This document shows, piece by piece, positions 38,866 to 47,261 of a stretch of 64,000 nucleotides of DNA. This stretch comes from Hyphomicrobiales bacterium (GTDB lineage: Bacteria > Pseudomonadota > Alphaproteobacteria > Rhizobiales > Rhizobiaceae). Position numbers and translations under genes: made by a program. A model generated the notes under the pieces. It was not told the DNA's origin. It did no database searches and was given only the letters and a program-made list of their open reading frames with translations. The DNA lies in assembly GCA_900472785.1 (NCBI GenBank), contig UCJH01000025.1, positions 79,170 to 143,169 on the forward strand, read 5' to 3'. Each line of letters opens with the position of its first letter. Position 1 is the first letter of the stretch.

Positions 38866-41800
38866 GTGCTTGCGCGAATTCTGGTTTTCATCGGTGGGTT
38901 GATGGTCGTGGCGTTGTTTGCGGCGCTGATCGCACCGATGTTCGTGGACTGGACCGATTTCCGCAAGGATTTCGAGCGTGAGGCCAGCCGGATCATGGGC
39001 AAGCCGGTGGTCGTTCATGGCACGGTCGACGCCCGCCTGATCCCGTTTCCCTCGGTGACACTCAATGATGTGCGCGTTGGCCAGTCGGAGACCGGCGAGC
39101 CGCTGATCCAGGTGTCGCGCTTTTCCATGGATGCCGAGCTTGCGCCGTTCCTGTCCGGCGAGGCGCTGATTTTCGATATGCGCCTGGAGGCGCCGAGAGC
39201 GAAGATCCGGCTGCTGCCGGACGGCACGCTGGACTGGGCGCGGGGCCGGAAGGCCTCGATCCCGGCAAAGAACGTCGTGCTCGAAAGCGTCTCGATCACC
39301 GGCGGCCAGATCGATTTCATCGACGAGCAGACCGGACGCACCCGCCGCATTGCCGATCTCTCCGCCGATCTTTCGGCACGCTCGCTGGCCGGTCCCTGGA
39401 AGATCGAAGGGCGTGCCGCCCTGGACGGAGAGGCCGGCAGCTTTGCCTTTTCCAGCAACGAGGCGGACGAGGCCGGCACGCTCGGCCTGCGGGCGCGCCT
39501 GACGCCCGACAAGCGACCCTTCGGCGTCGAGCTCGACGGCGATCTGAAGATCGTCGACCTGAAACCGGTCTATCAGGGCAAGTTCACGCTGACCGAAAAC
39601 CGGCAGAATGCCGAGGAGCAGAAGACCGATGCCGACGAGGCGCGCAATGCGCTGCGCGTCACCGGCGGTTTCGAGCTGACCAACGAACGCATTCGCGTGC
39701 CGGAATACAGGCTTGAAGTCGGGCCGAAGGACGATCCCTATCTGGTGACCGGCGAGGCGACGCTCGATACCGGCAAGGAGCCGGAATTCCTGCTTTTGGC
39801 CGACGGCCAGCAAATCGACGTCAGCCGCATCGGCAATACCGGAGAGGCCGGCAAGACCGGACGCGATCCAGCCGTTTCGGTGCGCGAACGCCTGGCCGCC
39901 ATGCTGGCGATCGCGGCCGATATCCCGATTCCGCAGGTGCCGGGCCGGGCGAGCCTGAAGCTGCCGGCGATCGTCATCGGTGACACGACCGTGCGCGACG
40001 TGCGGCTTGACCTGCGTCCGGACGGGGCCGGATGGATGATCGACAACGCCGTGGCGCTTCTGCCGGGCCGCACCCAGCTCGAGGCCAAGGGCAGGTTGAA
40101 CCTGCGCGGCCAGCGGGCCTTCCGCGGCGAACTGCTGGTCGCCTCGAACCAGCCTTCTGGGCTGGCGACCTGGCTTGCGGGCTCCGTCGATCCCGCGATC
40201 CGGACGCTGAAGACCGCCGGCTTTTCCGCGACGGTCAACCTGACGGACACGCTGCAGCAGTTCGAGCGGCTGGAGGTGGCGGCCGGTCCTGCCGTCCTGC
40301 GCGGCCGCATCGAGCGACAGGCTCTGGACGGGGTGCCTCCCAGTCTGTCGCTGCAGCTCAAGGGCAACAGGATAGACCTCGAAGCGCTGCAGGCACTGGC
40401 CGGGCTTGTCGCCGGTGATGCGTCAAGCGAGACGCTGTTGTCGCATGCCATCGCCGCCGATCTGTCCGCCGACGAATTCTCCGCCTTCGGCGAGGCGGCG
40501 CAAAACGTCCAGCTGGTGGCGACGCTGAAGAACGGGCAGTTGCAGGCAGAGCGCGTCTCGATCGGCGCGCTGGCGGGGGCGCAGGTGGCTTTGTCGGGCC
40601 GGATGAGCGGCCAGCTGACGGCGCCGGTGATTTCCGCGAAAATGAAGCTTGCCTCCCCGGACCTGACGCCATTCCTGCAAATGATCGAACGCCATGCGGC
40701 CAGCCACCCGGCGCTTGCGCGGCTGGCGCGGAGCGGACCCTATTATACCGATGCGGCGCTCGACCTGACGCTAACGGCCGGAAGCAAGGACGGCAATGCG
40801 CTGGTGACCTTCGGCGTGCTGGGAACGGCAAACGGAACGAACATCGCCGCCAATTATCAAGCGCCTGATGTCGCGCAGGCCCTGGCGGGGCAGGGCATTC
40901 TTCTGGAAGCCACCCTGGAAAATCAGTCTACGCCGATTCTTCTGGGGCAGACCGGATTCGATCCCTTGCCGTTTGACGCCGACGCCAACGGTATCCTGTC
41001 CCTGAAACTGCAGAGCACCGATGCCGACAAGGCGAACGGAGCGCTGACGTTTACCACGGAGAAAACTTCGATCAGCGCCAAGGGTGACGTCAATCTCTCG
41101 CGTGACAACTTTCTGGACGGCGCCCTCAAGCTGACGATGCAGAGCGAGGATTTCGAACCCTTCCTGCTTCTTCAGGGAATCGGCCTTCCGCAGATGGGCA
41201 GCGGCCTGCCGCTGACGGCAACTGCCGACGTGGTGACGACGGGAGACGCGGTCGCCCTGTCGAACATAGAGGGTAAGGCGGACAACAATATTTTCACCGG
41301 CGGGTTCGCCCTCGATCGCAAAACCGCGGGAAGCCCTGTGAAGGGGCAGATCGCTGTTGATACGCTCGACCTTGCGTGGCTTGCCGAAAGCATTGTCGGG
41401 CCGGTCGAGGATGCGGTTTCGGGCGACCTTTCCGATGTTCCGGTCGCGCGGCCGGCCTGGACCGGGCTCGACGTCAATCTGGATGTCGCGGCCAAGCAGT
41501 TCTGGCCCGATCTTTTCGCGCCGATGGCGAATTTCTCCGGCAAGCTTGCCTGGAAGGGCGATCAGGTCGAGGTGACGGAGGCCGCAGGCGACTGGCTGGG
41601 CGGCAAGGTCGAGGGACGCATGCTGCTCGGCAATGGCGACGGCTCCGCCTTCTTCCAGACCCGGCTGAACCTCAAGGGCGGCGATCTGGCGAGCACGGCC
41701 TGGAAAGTGGCCGGCACACCGGTGGCGGAGGGCAAGTTCGACCTGTCGCTGGCGCTGGAAGCCTCCGGCAAGACGATCAGGGCCATGGCGGAATCGGCCA

Positions 41801-42702
41801 GCGGATCGGGTACGGCAACGATCGACGGCCTGACCGTGCATGGCTTGAATACCGCGGCATTGCCGGCGGTGATGACGGCGGCGGACGGCTTGAAGGGCGA
41901 GATCACGCCCAAGGCGATCGAGCGGGCCGTGGCGGGTGCGGTTCTTGGCGGCCAGTCCGTGCTCGGCGCGGTGAAGGTGCCCTTCAGCATCGCAGGCGGC
42001 ACCGTGCGCGCGCAGAATGTTGCGGCGGGCGATGCCGCGGCCGCGCTGTCCGCCGATGCGGAGGTGACGTTTCCGGAAAACCGGATCAACGCAACAATCA
42101 AGGTGAACTATCGCCCCGGCGAAGAGGCGCTTGCCGGCGCGGAGGCGCAGGTAAGCCTCGGCTATGCAGGCCTTCTTCAATCGCCCGGTGTGACGCTCGA
42201 TGTAACCGACCTGTCGAATTTCCTCTCTCTGCGGGCCTTCGAGCGTGAGCGCCGCCGGGTCGAGACGCTGCAGGCGAATGTCCTTGAAAAGCAGCGCCTG
42301 CGCCGGGAAGTGGCGCTCTACAAGGCCAATGCCGCAAGCCGCGAGGCTGAGCGCCTGCGGGCCGAGGAGGAAGAACGCCGCCGCAAGGCCGCCGCAGAAG
42401 AGGCCGCGCGCCTGAAGCAGGAGGCGCAAGCCAGGGCGCTTGCCGAAAAGCAGGCTGCGGAAGAGGCGGCGAAGGCTGCGGCGGCGCAAGCGGCCGTCGA
42501 CAAGGCTGCCGCGGAGAATGCCGCTGCCGAAAAAGCGGCGCGGCAGGCCGCCGACGATGCCGCCCGCAAGGCGCTGGACCTGCAGAACCAGTCGGTATTG
42601 CCTGTCGATCCTTCACAGGAGGTCGAGCGTAACGAGCTGCCGCCGGTTATCAACAAGCCATTGAACTTCGATGGGCTGCCGGGCGTTCAGGTCCAGCCAT
42701 AG
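38866..42702 (+). CDS. large AsmA-like protein with C-terminal charged coiled coil
   Basis: AsmA/TamB-like inner-membrane protein, 1278 residues. An N-terminal signal-anchor (ILVFIGGLMVVALFAALIAP) is followed by the AsmA start (FRKDFEREASRIMGKPVVVH, ARLIPFPSVTLNDVRVG) and a very long repeat of beta-rich periplasmic segments; the AsmA C-terminal region spans about residues 930-1140. The last 130 residues are a highly charged Ala/Glu/Arg/Lys helix (EEEERRRKAAAEEAARLKQE) and a short Pro-rich end. Such proteins are thought to transfer lipid to the outer membrane. GTG start at 38866. Confidence 0.88.
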   Translation: MLARILVFIGGLMVVALFAALIAPMFVDWTDFRKDFEREASRIMGKPVVVHGTVDARLIPFPSVTLNDVRVGQSETGEPLIQVSRFSMDAELAPFLSGEALIFDMRLEAPRAKIRLLPDGTLDWARGRKASIPAKNVVLESVSITGGQIDFIDEQTGRTRRIADLSADLSARSLAGPWKIEGRAALDGEAGSFAFSSNEADEAGTLGLRARLTPDKRPFGVELDGDLKIVDLKPVYQGKFTLTENRQNAEEQKTDADEARNALRVTGGFELTNERIRVPEYRLEVGPKDDPYLVTGEATLDTGKEPEFLLLADGQQIDVSRIGNTGEAGKTGRDPAVSVRERLAAMLAIAADIPIPQVPGRASLKLPAIVIGDTTVRDVRLDLRPDGAGWMIDNAVALLPGRTQLEAKGRLNLRGQRAFRGELLVASNQPSGLATWLAGSVDPAIRTLKTAGFSATVNLTDTLQQFERLEVAAGPAVLRGRIERQALDGVPPSLSLQLKGNRIDLEALQALAGLVAGDASSETLLSHAIAADLSADEFSAFGEAAQNVQLVATLKNGQLQAERVSIGALAGAQVALSGRMSGQLTAPVISAKMKLASPDLTPFLQMIERHAASHPALARLARSGPYYTDAALDLTLTAGSKDGNALVTFGVLGTANGTNIAANYQAPDVAQALAGQGILLEATLENQSTPILLGQTGFDPLPFDADANGILSLKLQSTDADKANGALTFTTEKTSISAKGDVNLSRDNFLDGALKLTMQSEDFEPFLLLQGIGLPQMGSGLPLTATADVVTTGDAVALSNIEGKADNNIFTGGFALDRKTAGSPVKGQIAVDTLDLAWLAESIVGPVEDAVSGDLSDVPVARPAWTGLDVNLDVAAKQFWPDLFAPMANFSGKLAWKGDQVEVTEAAGDWLGGKVEGRMLLGNGDGSAFFQTRLNLKGGDLASTAWKVAGTPVAEGKFDLSLALEASGKTIRAMAESASGSGTATIDGLTVHGLNTAALPAVMTAADGLKGEITPKAIERAVAGAVLGGQSVLGAVKVPFSIAGGTVRAQNVAAGDAAAALSADAEVTFPENRINATIKVNYRPGEEALAGAEAQVSLGYAGLLQSPGVTLDVTDLSNFLSLRAFERERRRVETLQANVLEKQRLRREVALYKANAASREAERLRAEEEERRRKAAAEEAARLKQEAQARALAEKQAAEEAAKAAAAQAAVDKAAAENAAAEKAARQAADDAARKALDLQNQSVLPVDPSQEVERNELPPVINKPLNFDGLPGVQVQP

Positions 42703-42863
42703 GAAGGACGCTGCCAGGCCGGGGACTGGCGGCCGGCTCCATCAGAGGCGAGCAATCGAAAGCCTGTGGTGCAGTGAAGCCGATACCTTCAATTTGTGAC
42801 GATGCCTGAAGGGATTTTATACTATTTGCTTGCATGCTCATATTCAGGAGCGGAGAGAAGCGA

Positions 42864-43715
42864 ATGGCGTCCTTGCACAGCATCGTTCATTCCCGTGGTA
42901 TCGGATGGATCGCGGCCTGTACGATGGGTGGAACGGTCATCTGCACGGCGGTATCGCTTGCCATCACCTCTGTTTTCATAGCACCTTTCGGTCCTCAGGT
43001 GATGCATGTATCGCTGGGCCTTGCATTCTGGATTCCCATTCTTCTCGCCATTCCGCTGTTTTCCTACATCGGCATCAAGCTGCAGCAACTGTCGCAGGCC
43101 AACTACCTGCTGAAGCAGGCGAACCGGATCGACGGCCTGACACGGTGCCTGAACCGGACGACGTTTACAGCGGAGGTCAGCGCGGTCTTTGCGGCGAGAA
43201 CTGCGGAGAAATCGAAACGGACCTCCGGGCTGCTGATCATCGACGCCGATCATTTCAAGCAGATCAACGATCGCTTCGGTCATCTGTCCGGCGATCATGT
43301 CCTGGTCTCCATCGCCACCGTGATCCGCTTGGCGGTTCATGGCGGCGATCTTGTCGGACGTCTCGGCGGCGAGGAATTCGGTGTCTTCCTGGCGGATGCT
43401 TCCCCCGCTTCGCTGCTGGAGGTCGCGGAGCGAATTCGCGAGACGATCGCGGCGCGGGGCGGTGGGCCGGACGGCGCGAATGTGCCGGTGACTGTCAGCA
43501 TAGGCGGCACGTGTTTTGCCTATCCCGTTCAGTACGAGGACATTTTCCGGATTGCCGACGAGCAGCTTTATCGAGCGAAGAATGCCGGCCGCAACCAGGT
43601 CAGCCTGCCGGATTTGTCGGACAGGGCGGATCTGATGGTGCGAAACCTGCTGCTCGCCGGCCGCGACCTGCAGCGCGAGCATGCAGCCCTGTCGGCACTG
43701 GCTGCACGGGCGTAG
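42864..43715 (+). CDS. diguanylate cyclase (GGDEF) with N-terminal membrane segments
   Basis: Two hydrophobic segments (IAACTMGGTVICTAVSLAIT and SLGLAFWIPILLAIPLFSYI) precede a GGDEF domain (about residues 95-260). Catalytic motifs IIDADHFKQINDRFGHLSGD and GRLGGEEFGVF are intact. At the I-site position the sequence is HGGD, so the first residue of RxxD is His and feedback binding may be weakened. ATG 42864 has an appropriate ggag-rich upstream; an upstream ATG at 42834 is less likely. 283 residues. Confidence 0.92.
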   Translation: MASLHSIVHSRGIGWIAACTMGGTVICTAVSLAITSVFIAPFGPQVMHVSLGLAFWIPILLAIPLFSYIGIKLQQLSQANYLLKQANRIDGLTRCLNRTTFTAEVSAVFAARTAEKSKRTSGLLIIDADHFKQINDRFGHLSGDHVLVSIATVIRLAVHGGDLVGRLGGEEFGVFLADASPASLLEVAERIRETIAARGGGPDGANVPVTVSIGGTCFAYPVQYEDIFRIADEQLYRAKNAGRNQVSLPDLSDRADLMVRNLLLAGRDLQREHAALSALAARA

Positions 43716-43778
43716 CACGAGGGATCGACGGCAGGAACTTATCAGGAGCGGCTCGCTCATAAGTCCTTGGTCCAACAA

Positions 43779-44006
43779 TCAGCCGTTTCTTTGTGTAGCG
43801 CTGTTCCTGACCCATTCGAGCACATGAACCCGAAGCGCGGACGACAGGTTGCTGCCGCCGCTGCGACTGTCGTCAATTTCGGCGATCAGTCTTGCGAGCG
43901 GAATGTCGCGCACTGCCGCGATGCTGTTCAGTTCTTCCCAGAAGGGCTCCTCCAGCGAGAAGCTGGTGCGATGGCCGTGCAGTGTCGCGGAATGTTTGCG
44001 GATCAA
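43779..44006 (-). CDS. ribbon-helix-helix domain protein
   Basis: 75-residue protein of the rhizobial RHH family (RHH_4-like): HSATLHGHRTSFSLEEPFWE gives the strand-helix pattern and the rest LNSIAAVRDIPLARLIAEID the second helix. Probably a DNA-binding dimer; target unknown. It starts at TTG 44006 with aagga eight bases upstream. It is the last gene of a set sspB - DUF4169 - RHH on the minus strand. Confidence 0.82.
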   Translation of the reverse strand: MIRKHSATLHGHRTSFSLEEPFWEELNSIAAVRDIPLARLIAEIDDSRSGGSNLSSALRVHVLEWVRNSATQRNG

Positions 44007-44093
44007 CGGCTGTCCTTGAGAAAAGGATTCAACGGCTTTTGGTTCTGATTCAGAGTGGTCGGCTATCGCCTTGATAAGCCAACAATAAAGCTT

Positions 44094-44297
44094 TCAGTCA
44101 GATTTGTCCTTGCCGTCCGGTTTTTCGCGCTTCGACTGATCCAGCTGCGTCTCGGCCTTGTCGTTGAGCGCGCGCGTCAGCGATTTTTCCGCCTTGGTGC
44201 GGCCGAAGGAGATCCGGTTCTGCTCCGCCTGCCGGTCCTTGTCGGCGCGCACCTTCTGCTTGCGGAATTGGCGCAGATTGACGACGTCGCCGGTCAT
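44094..44297 (-). CDS. DUF4169 family small basic protein
   Basis: 67 residues, strongly charged, found in alphaproteobacteria next to sspB. The N-terminus reads MTGDVVNLRQFRKQKVRADK, then NRISFGRTKAEKSLTRALND and a Lys/Asp-rich tail; it is probably helical. The segment VVNLRQFRKQK is much like VISLDSFRKKN at the SspB C-terminus. The gene starts 17 bases after the sspB stop, suggesting coupling. Function unknown. Confidence 0.85.
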   Translation of the reverse strand: MTGDVVNLRQFRKQKVRADKDRQAEQNRISFGRTKAEKSLTRALNDKAETQLDQSKREKPDGKDKSD

Positions 44298-44314
44298 GAC
44301 GGGCCTCGCGGTGA

Positions 44315-44833
44315 TCAGTTCTTCTTGCGGAAGGAATCGAGCGAGATCACCGAGCCGCCCGGTTTCTTGTCATCATCGGACTTTTCGCCCGCCTCGCCAG
44401 CGCTCTCGGTCTTTTCGACGGGCGCAACCGGATAGGCGGTGATCTCCGCGGTGGTTATCTCGTCTTCGTCGATCGCCGCCACATCGAACTCAAGCTCGAA
44501 ATTGACGGATGGATCGTAGAAGCCGCGGATGGCGTTGAACGGGATAACCAGCTTTTCCGGGGTGTCGGAGAAGGAGAGGCCGATCTCGAAATGGGTGTCG
44601 GTGATCTTCAGGTCCCAGAACTGATGCTGGACGACGATGGTCATCTGCTCAGCATATTTCGCCTTGAGATGCTGCGAGATACGCACGCCGGGAGCGCCGG
44701 TGAGGAATGTAATGAAAAAGTGATGATCGCCGGGGAGGGAACCCGTGGCTGCGACCTCCGTCAGGACCTTTCGGATGACGCTGCGCAGGGCGTCCTGTGC
44801 GAGAATGTCGTAGCGGATATGGTCTTGGGCCAT
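44315..44833 (-). CDS. sspB: ClpXP adaptor SspB (alpha-type)
   Basis: Adaptor that binds the ssrA tag and delivers tagged proteins to ClpXP. The substrate-binding core (residues 1-115) shows YDILAQDALRSVIRKVLTEV, HHFFITFLTGAPGVRIS and FSDTPEKLVIPFNAIRGFYDP. An acidic, disordered linker follows and the C-terminal tail GGSVISLDSFRKKN corresponds to the ClpX-binding (XB) peptide. ATG 44833 is chosen over a TTG at 44860. The tmRNA gene lies just upstream on the same strand, so tag maker and tag reader are neighbours. 172 residues. Confidence 0.95.
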   Translation of the reverse strand: MAQDHIRYDILAQDALRSVIRKVLTEVAATGSLPGDHHFFITFLTGAPGVRISQHLKAKYAEQMTIVVQHQFWDLKITDTHFEIGLSFSDTPEKLVIPFNAIRGFYDPSVNFELEFDVAAIDEDEITTAEITAYPVAPVEKTESAGEAGEKSDDDKKPGGSVISLDSFRKKN

Positions 44834-44964
44834 CAGATTCCCGTCTTTCTTGAAACTCAACTGTTACACTGCATGCCGAGCTGCACTTTATGCCATTGGC
44901 GCAAACCCGAGGAAAGACCCGATACCCCGAGTCATCGCAACATCTATAGACCATTTCGAAAGAT

Positions 44965-45300
44965 TGGAGAAGGTGAAGGCTTCTGTTGCCAGGTGCCTTC
45001 GGACCCCGCCTTACGGTGCGAACCGGAAGGACTTGATTTGAAGTGTCACACTGCGATTAAGCAGCGAGACGAGCTTCCGCATAGTTGTCGTTTGCAACTA
45101 CAAGTTTAGCCCGATAACGGTGGTACAATGCCGAGCAAAAAGTCGATCTTTACGCCCTTGTCGATCCTATTTCGCCCCCATCAAAAGCCGGTCACGCTTG
45201 GTTTCGACCGGTTTTTGGTGGAGGCGCCGGGTACCGCCCCCGGGTCCAATGGGTTTATTTCACCGCCTGTTTATCACCATAGCCGCCCGAAGACGGCACG
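44965..45300 (-). ncRNA. ssrA: tmRNA, circularly permuted two-piece form
   Basis: On the minus strand the order is acceptor piece, spacer, coding piece. The acceptor piece (about 45297 to 45216) ends ggcgcctccacca with an encoded CCA. After a 36-base spacer the coding piece begins at 45179 with gggggcgaaatagg. The two ends pair as a 7-bp tRNA-like acceptor stem with a G3-U70 wobble, the alanine identity element. The tag frame at 45095-45060 encodes ANDNYAEARLAA and is followed by TAA (45057-45059). The 3' end near 44965 and 5' end near 45300 are estimates. No protein gene is needed in this region. Confidence 0.95.
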
Positions 45301-45308
45301 ATTGATAT

Positions 45309-45345
45309 AGGTGTTTCCCTTCCGCATGAAAAGGGCTTTGCGGAA
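45309..45345 (-). promoter_or_regulatory. possible ssrA promoter
   Basis: On the minus strand cttttc-N17-ctatat lies just upstream of the estimated tmRNA 5' end. The -10 is good for alphaproteobacteria, while the -35 is only a partial match to CTTGAC. Confidence 0.35.
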
Positions 45346-45453
45346 AATACCTGTCACAATCCTCCTGGGGATATGAGGGACAAGCGGCTTTAGGATTTGG
45401 TTCGCGGCCGGCTTGCGCGTAATTTACCGGCAAACGAATCGGCGGCGACCACC

Positions 45454-46248
45454 ATGCAGCAATATCTCGACCTTCTCAGCCATGTGATGGAGCACGGTTC
45501 CGACCGCGGCGACCGGACGGGCACCGGAACGCGATCGGTTTTCGGCCATCAGATGCGCTTCGATCTGTCGAAGGGCTTTCCGGTCCTGACGACCAAGAAG
45601 CTGCATTTGCGTTCGATCATCCATGAACTGCTCTGGTTCCTCAAAGGCGACACCAACATCGCCTATCTCAAGGCCAATGGCGTCAGCATCTGGGATGAAT
45701 GGGCCGACGAGAACGGTGAACTCGGCCCGGTCTACGGCTACCAGTGGCGTTCCTGGCCGACCCATGACGGCCGACATCTCGACCAGATCGAAGGCTTGCT
45801 CCAAGGGATCTGGAAAAACCCGAGTTCGCGCCGGCACATCGTCTCGGCCTGGAATCCGGCGCTTGTCGAGGAGATGGCGCTGCCGCCCTGCCATTGCCTG
45901 TTCCAGTTCTACGTCGCCGACGGCAAGCTCTCCTGCCAGCTCTATCAGCGCTCGGCCGATATCTTCCTCGGCGTGCCATTCAATATCGCCTCTTACGCGC
46001 TGCTCGTGCTGATGGTGGCGCAGGTCTGCGATCTGAAGCCGGGGGATTTCGTCCACACGCTCGGCGATGCTCATATCTATCACAATCATTTCGACCAAGC
46101 CCGCGAGCAGCTGACACGGCGGCCAAGGGCATTGCCGCAGATGAAGCTCAATCCGGATGTGAAAGACCTTTTTTCGTTTAAATTCGAAGATTTTGAGCTT
46201 GTCGGTTACGAAGCCGATTCAAACATCCGAGCGCCGATTGCGGTGTGA
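45454..46248 (+). CDS. thyA: thymidylate synthase ThyA
   Basis: Reductive methylation of dUMP to dTMP with methylene-THF. 264 residues, as in E. coli. Motifs: [19 protein letters not shown] at the N-terminus, catalytic Cys in [32 protein letters not shown], and [13 protein letters not shown] 45454 (MQQYLDLL) matches the family start; the open frame upstream is not used. It precedes folA, which regenerates THF from the DHF that ThyA makes. Confidence 0.97.
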   Translation: MQQYLDLLSHVMEHGSDRGDRTGTGTRSVFGHQMRFDLSKGFPVLTTKKLHLRSIIHELLWFLKGDTNIAYLKANGVSIWDEWADENGELGPVYGYQWRSWPTHDGRHLDQIEGLLQGIWKNPSSRRHIVSAWNPALVEEMALPPCHCLFQFYVADGKLSCQLYQRSADIFLGVPFNIASYALLVLMVAQVCDLKPGDFVHTLGDAHIYHNHFDQAREQLTRRPRALPQMKLNPDVKDLFSFKFEDFELVGYEADSNIRAPIAV

Positions 46249-46263
46249 CTAGGATGCACATAC

Positions 46264-46320
46264 CATTGTGACGCTTTACCGCTTGAGTTGGCGTCACCGA
46301 CAATGTCGTGATTGTTTTTC
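46264..46320 (+). terminator. terminator-like stem-loop after thyA
   Basis: gtgacgc (46268) pairs with gcgtcac (46291), and flanking cattg with caatg, followed by the T-rich gattgtttttcctttt. It would partly isolate thyA from the next gene. Confidence 0.55.
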
Positions 46321-46323
46321 CTT

Positions 46324-46340
46324 TTCATGTCTGACATGAA
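46324..46340. promoter_or_regulatory. perfect inverted repeat upstream of folA (possible operator)
   Basis: ttcatgtc-t-gacatgaa, an 8-bp perfect dyad with one central base, 13 bases before a TTGACA hexamer at 46353. The geometry suits a regulator binding site, but a small hairpin in the RNA is also possible. No -10 at good spacing was found for the TTGACA. Confidence 0.4.
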
Positions 46341-46410
46341 GCCGCCCAAGAGTTGACAAAATTGCTTAGCCCAAAGGGTGCGTTTAGTGTCTGGAAAGTC
46401 TCGTGCGAAA

Positions 46411-47079
46411 ATGCCATCAGCCGTGTCGGTTGTGGCAAGAAGTTATCCAGATAGAATCATCGGCATCGATAACACCTTGCCGTGGCGTCTTGGTACTGAT
46501 TTGAAAAATTTCAAAGCTCTGACGCAAGGTAACGCTATAGTTATGGGGCGTAAAACTTTTGAGTCGCTTGGCAGGCCGCTGCCAAATCGTTTGAATATCG
46601 TGCTTTCACGAGAAAAAATTGCAGATACAGACAATGTAAAGTGGGCTCAAGATCCTGAAACGGCGCTTCTGCTTGCTGATTTTTATTCTATATGCAAAGG
46701 AAATAAGCAATTTTTTGTAATAGGCGGCGAAAAAGTTTACTCTATATTTGACGACTACATTAATAAGATATTTTTAACAGAGGTTTTTTGCGGGCCCATA
46801 AATGGTGACGCGAAATTCGACTTCGATTTCCCCGTAGACGAATGGTTCTATCGGTTTGAGAAGGAATTCCCCAAATCGCCCGTTGATGAATTCCCCTTTC
46901 GCATCTCTTACATGGTCAGAAGAAAGCAGAAGCATCGGGATCGGATGATTTCTGAATTCAAGACTAGAAACCCATTGTTTGACGGAAATTGGGAGCTTTA
47001 CACTCAGGAGTTGTCGCAAAAGGCGGAGCAGGAAGTCGAGTATGCGCAGTTAAGCTTCATTGAGCGCTTGGGGGGCTGA
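46411..47079 (+). CDS. folA: dihydrofolate reductase, AT-rich and C-terminally extended
   Basis: Reduces dihydrofolate with NADPH. DHFR motifs are clear: IIGIDNTLPWRLGTDLKNFK, VMGRKTFESLGRPLPNRLNI and FFVIGGEKVYSIF. After the usual end, about 60 extra residues follow (HRDRMISEFKTRNPLFDGNW, charged, helical). Codon use is far richer in A/T than in all neighbours, pointing to recent acquisition at the place where rhizobia keep their own folA. ATG 46411 puts the first strand at the normal place; GTG starts at 46387 and 46378 are possible. 222 residues. Confidence 0.88.
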   Translation: MPSAVSVVARSYPDRIIGIDNTLPWRLGTDLKNFKALTQGNAIVMGRKTFESLGRPLPNRLNIVLSREKIADTDNVKWAQDPETALLLADFYSICKGNKQFFVIGGEKVYSIFDDYINKIFLTEVFCGPINGDAKFDFDFPVDEWFYRFEKEFPKSPVDEFPFRISYMVRRKQKHRDRMISEFKTRNPLFDGNWELYTQELSQKAEQEVEYAQLSFIERLGG

Positions 47080-47110
47080 TGGCCTGTTGCGGTCTTTAAC
47101 TGCATAAACC

Positions 47111-47140
47111 TGCGGCAAACTGAACTATTTTGCCGCATTT
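47111..47140 (+). terminator. stem-loop after folA
   Basis: Perfect 9-bp stem tgcggcaaa / tttgccgca with a nine-base loop, followed by ttt. It lies 31 bases after the folA stop and before hflK. Confidence 0.65.
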
Positions 47141-47261
47141 ACGGTGAACTTGGATGCGCTGCGTTGAAAGCGGTTCGCCAGATACCTATAACGGGTTCAC
47201 GTTGCGACCGGCGCCTCTCGCGCGACGGTGCGGCTTGGGAGTTTTAACAGAAGAGGTATTG

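Noticed and set aside
44591-45310. Several small plus-strand frames (44591-45109, 45120-45305, 45128-45310)
   Set aside because: They lie over sspB antisense and the tmRNA gene; the tmRNA explains the conserved sequence.
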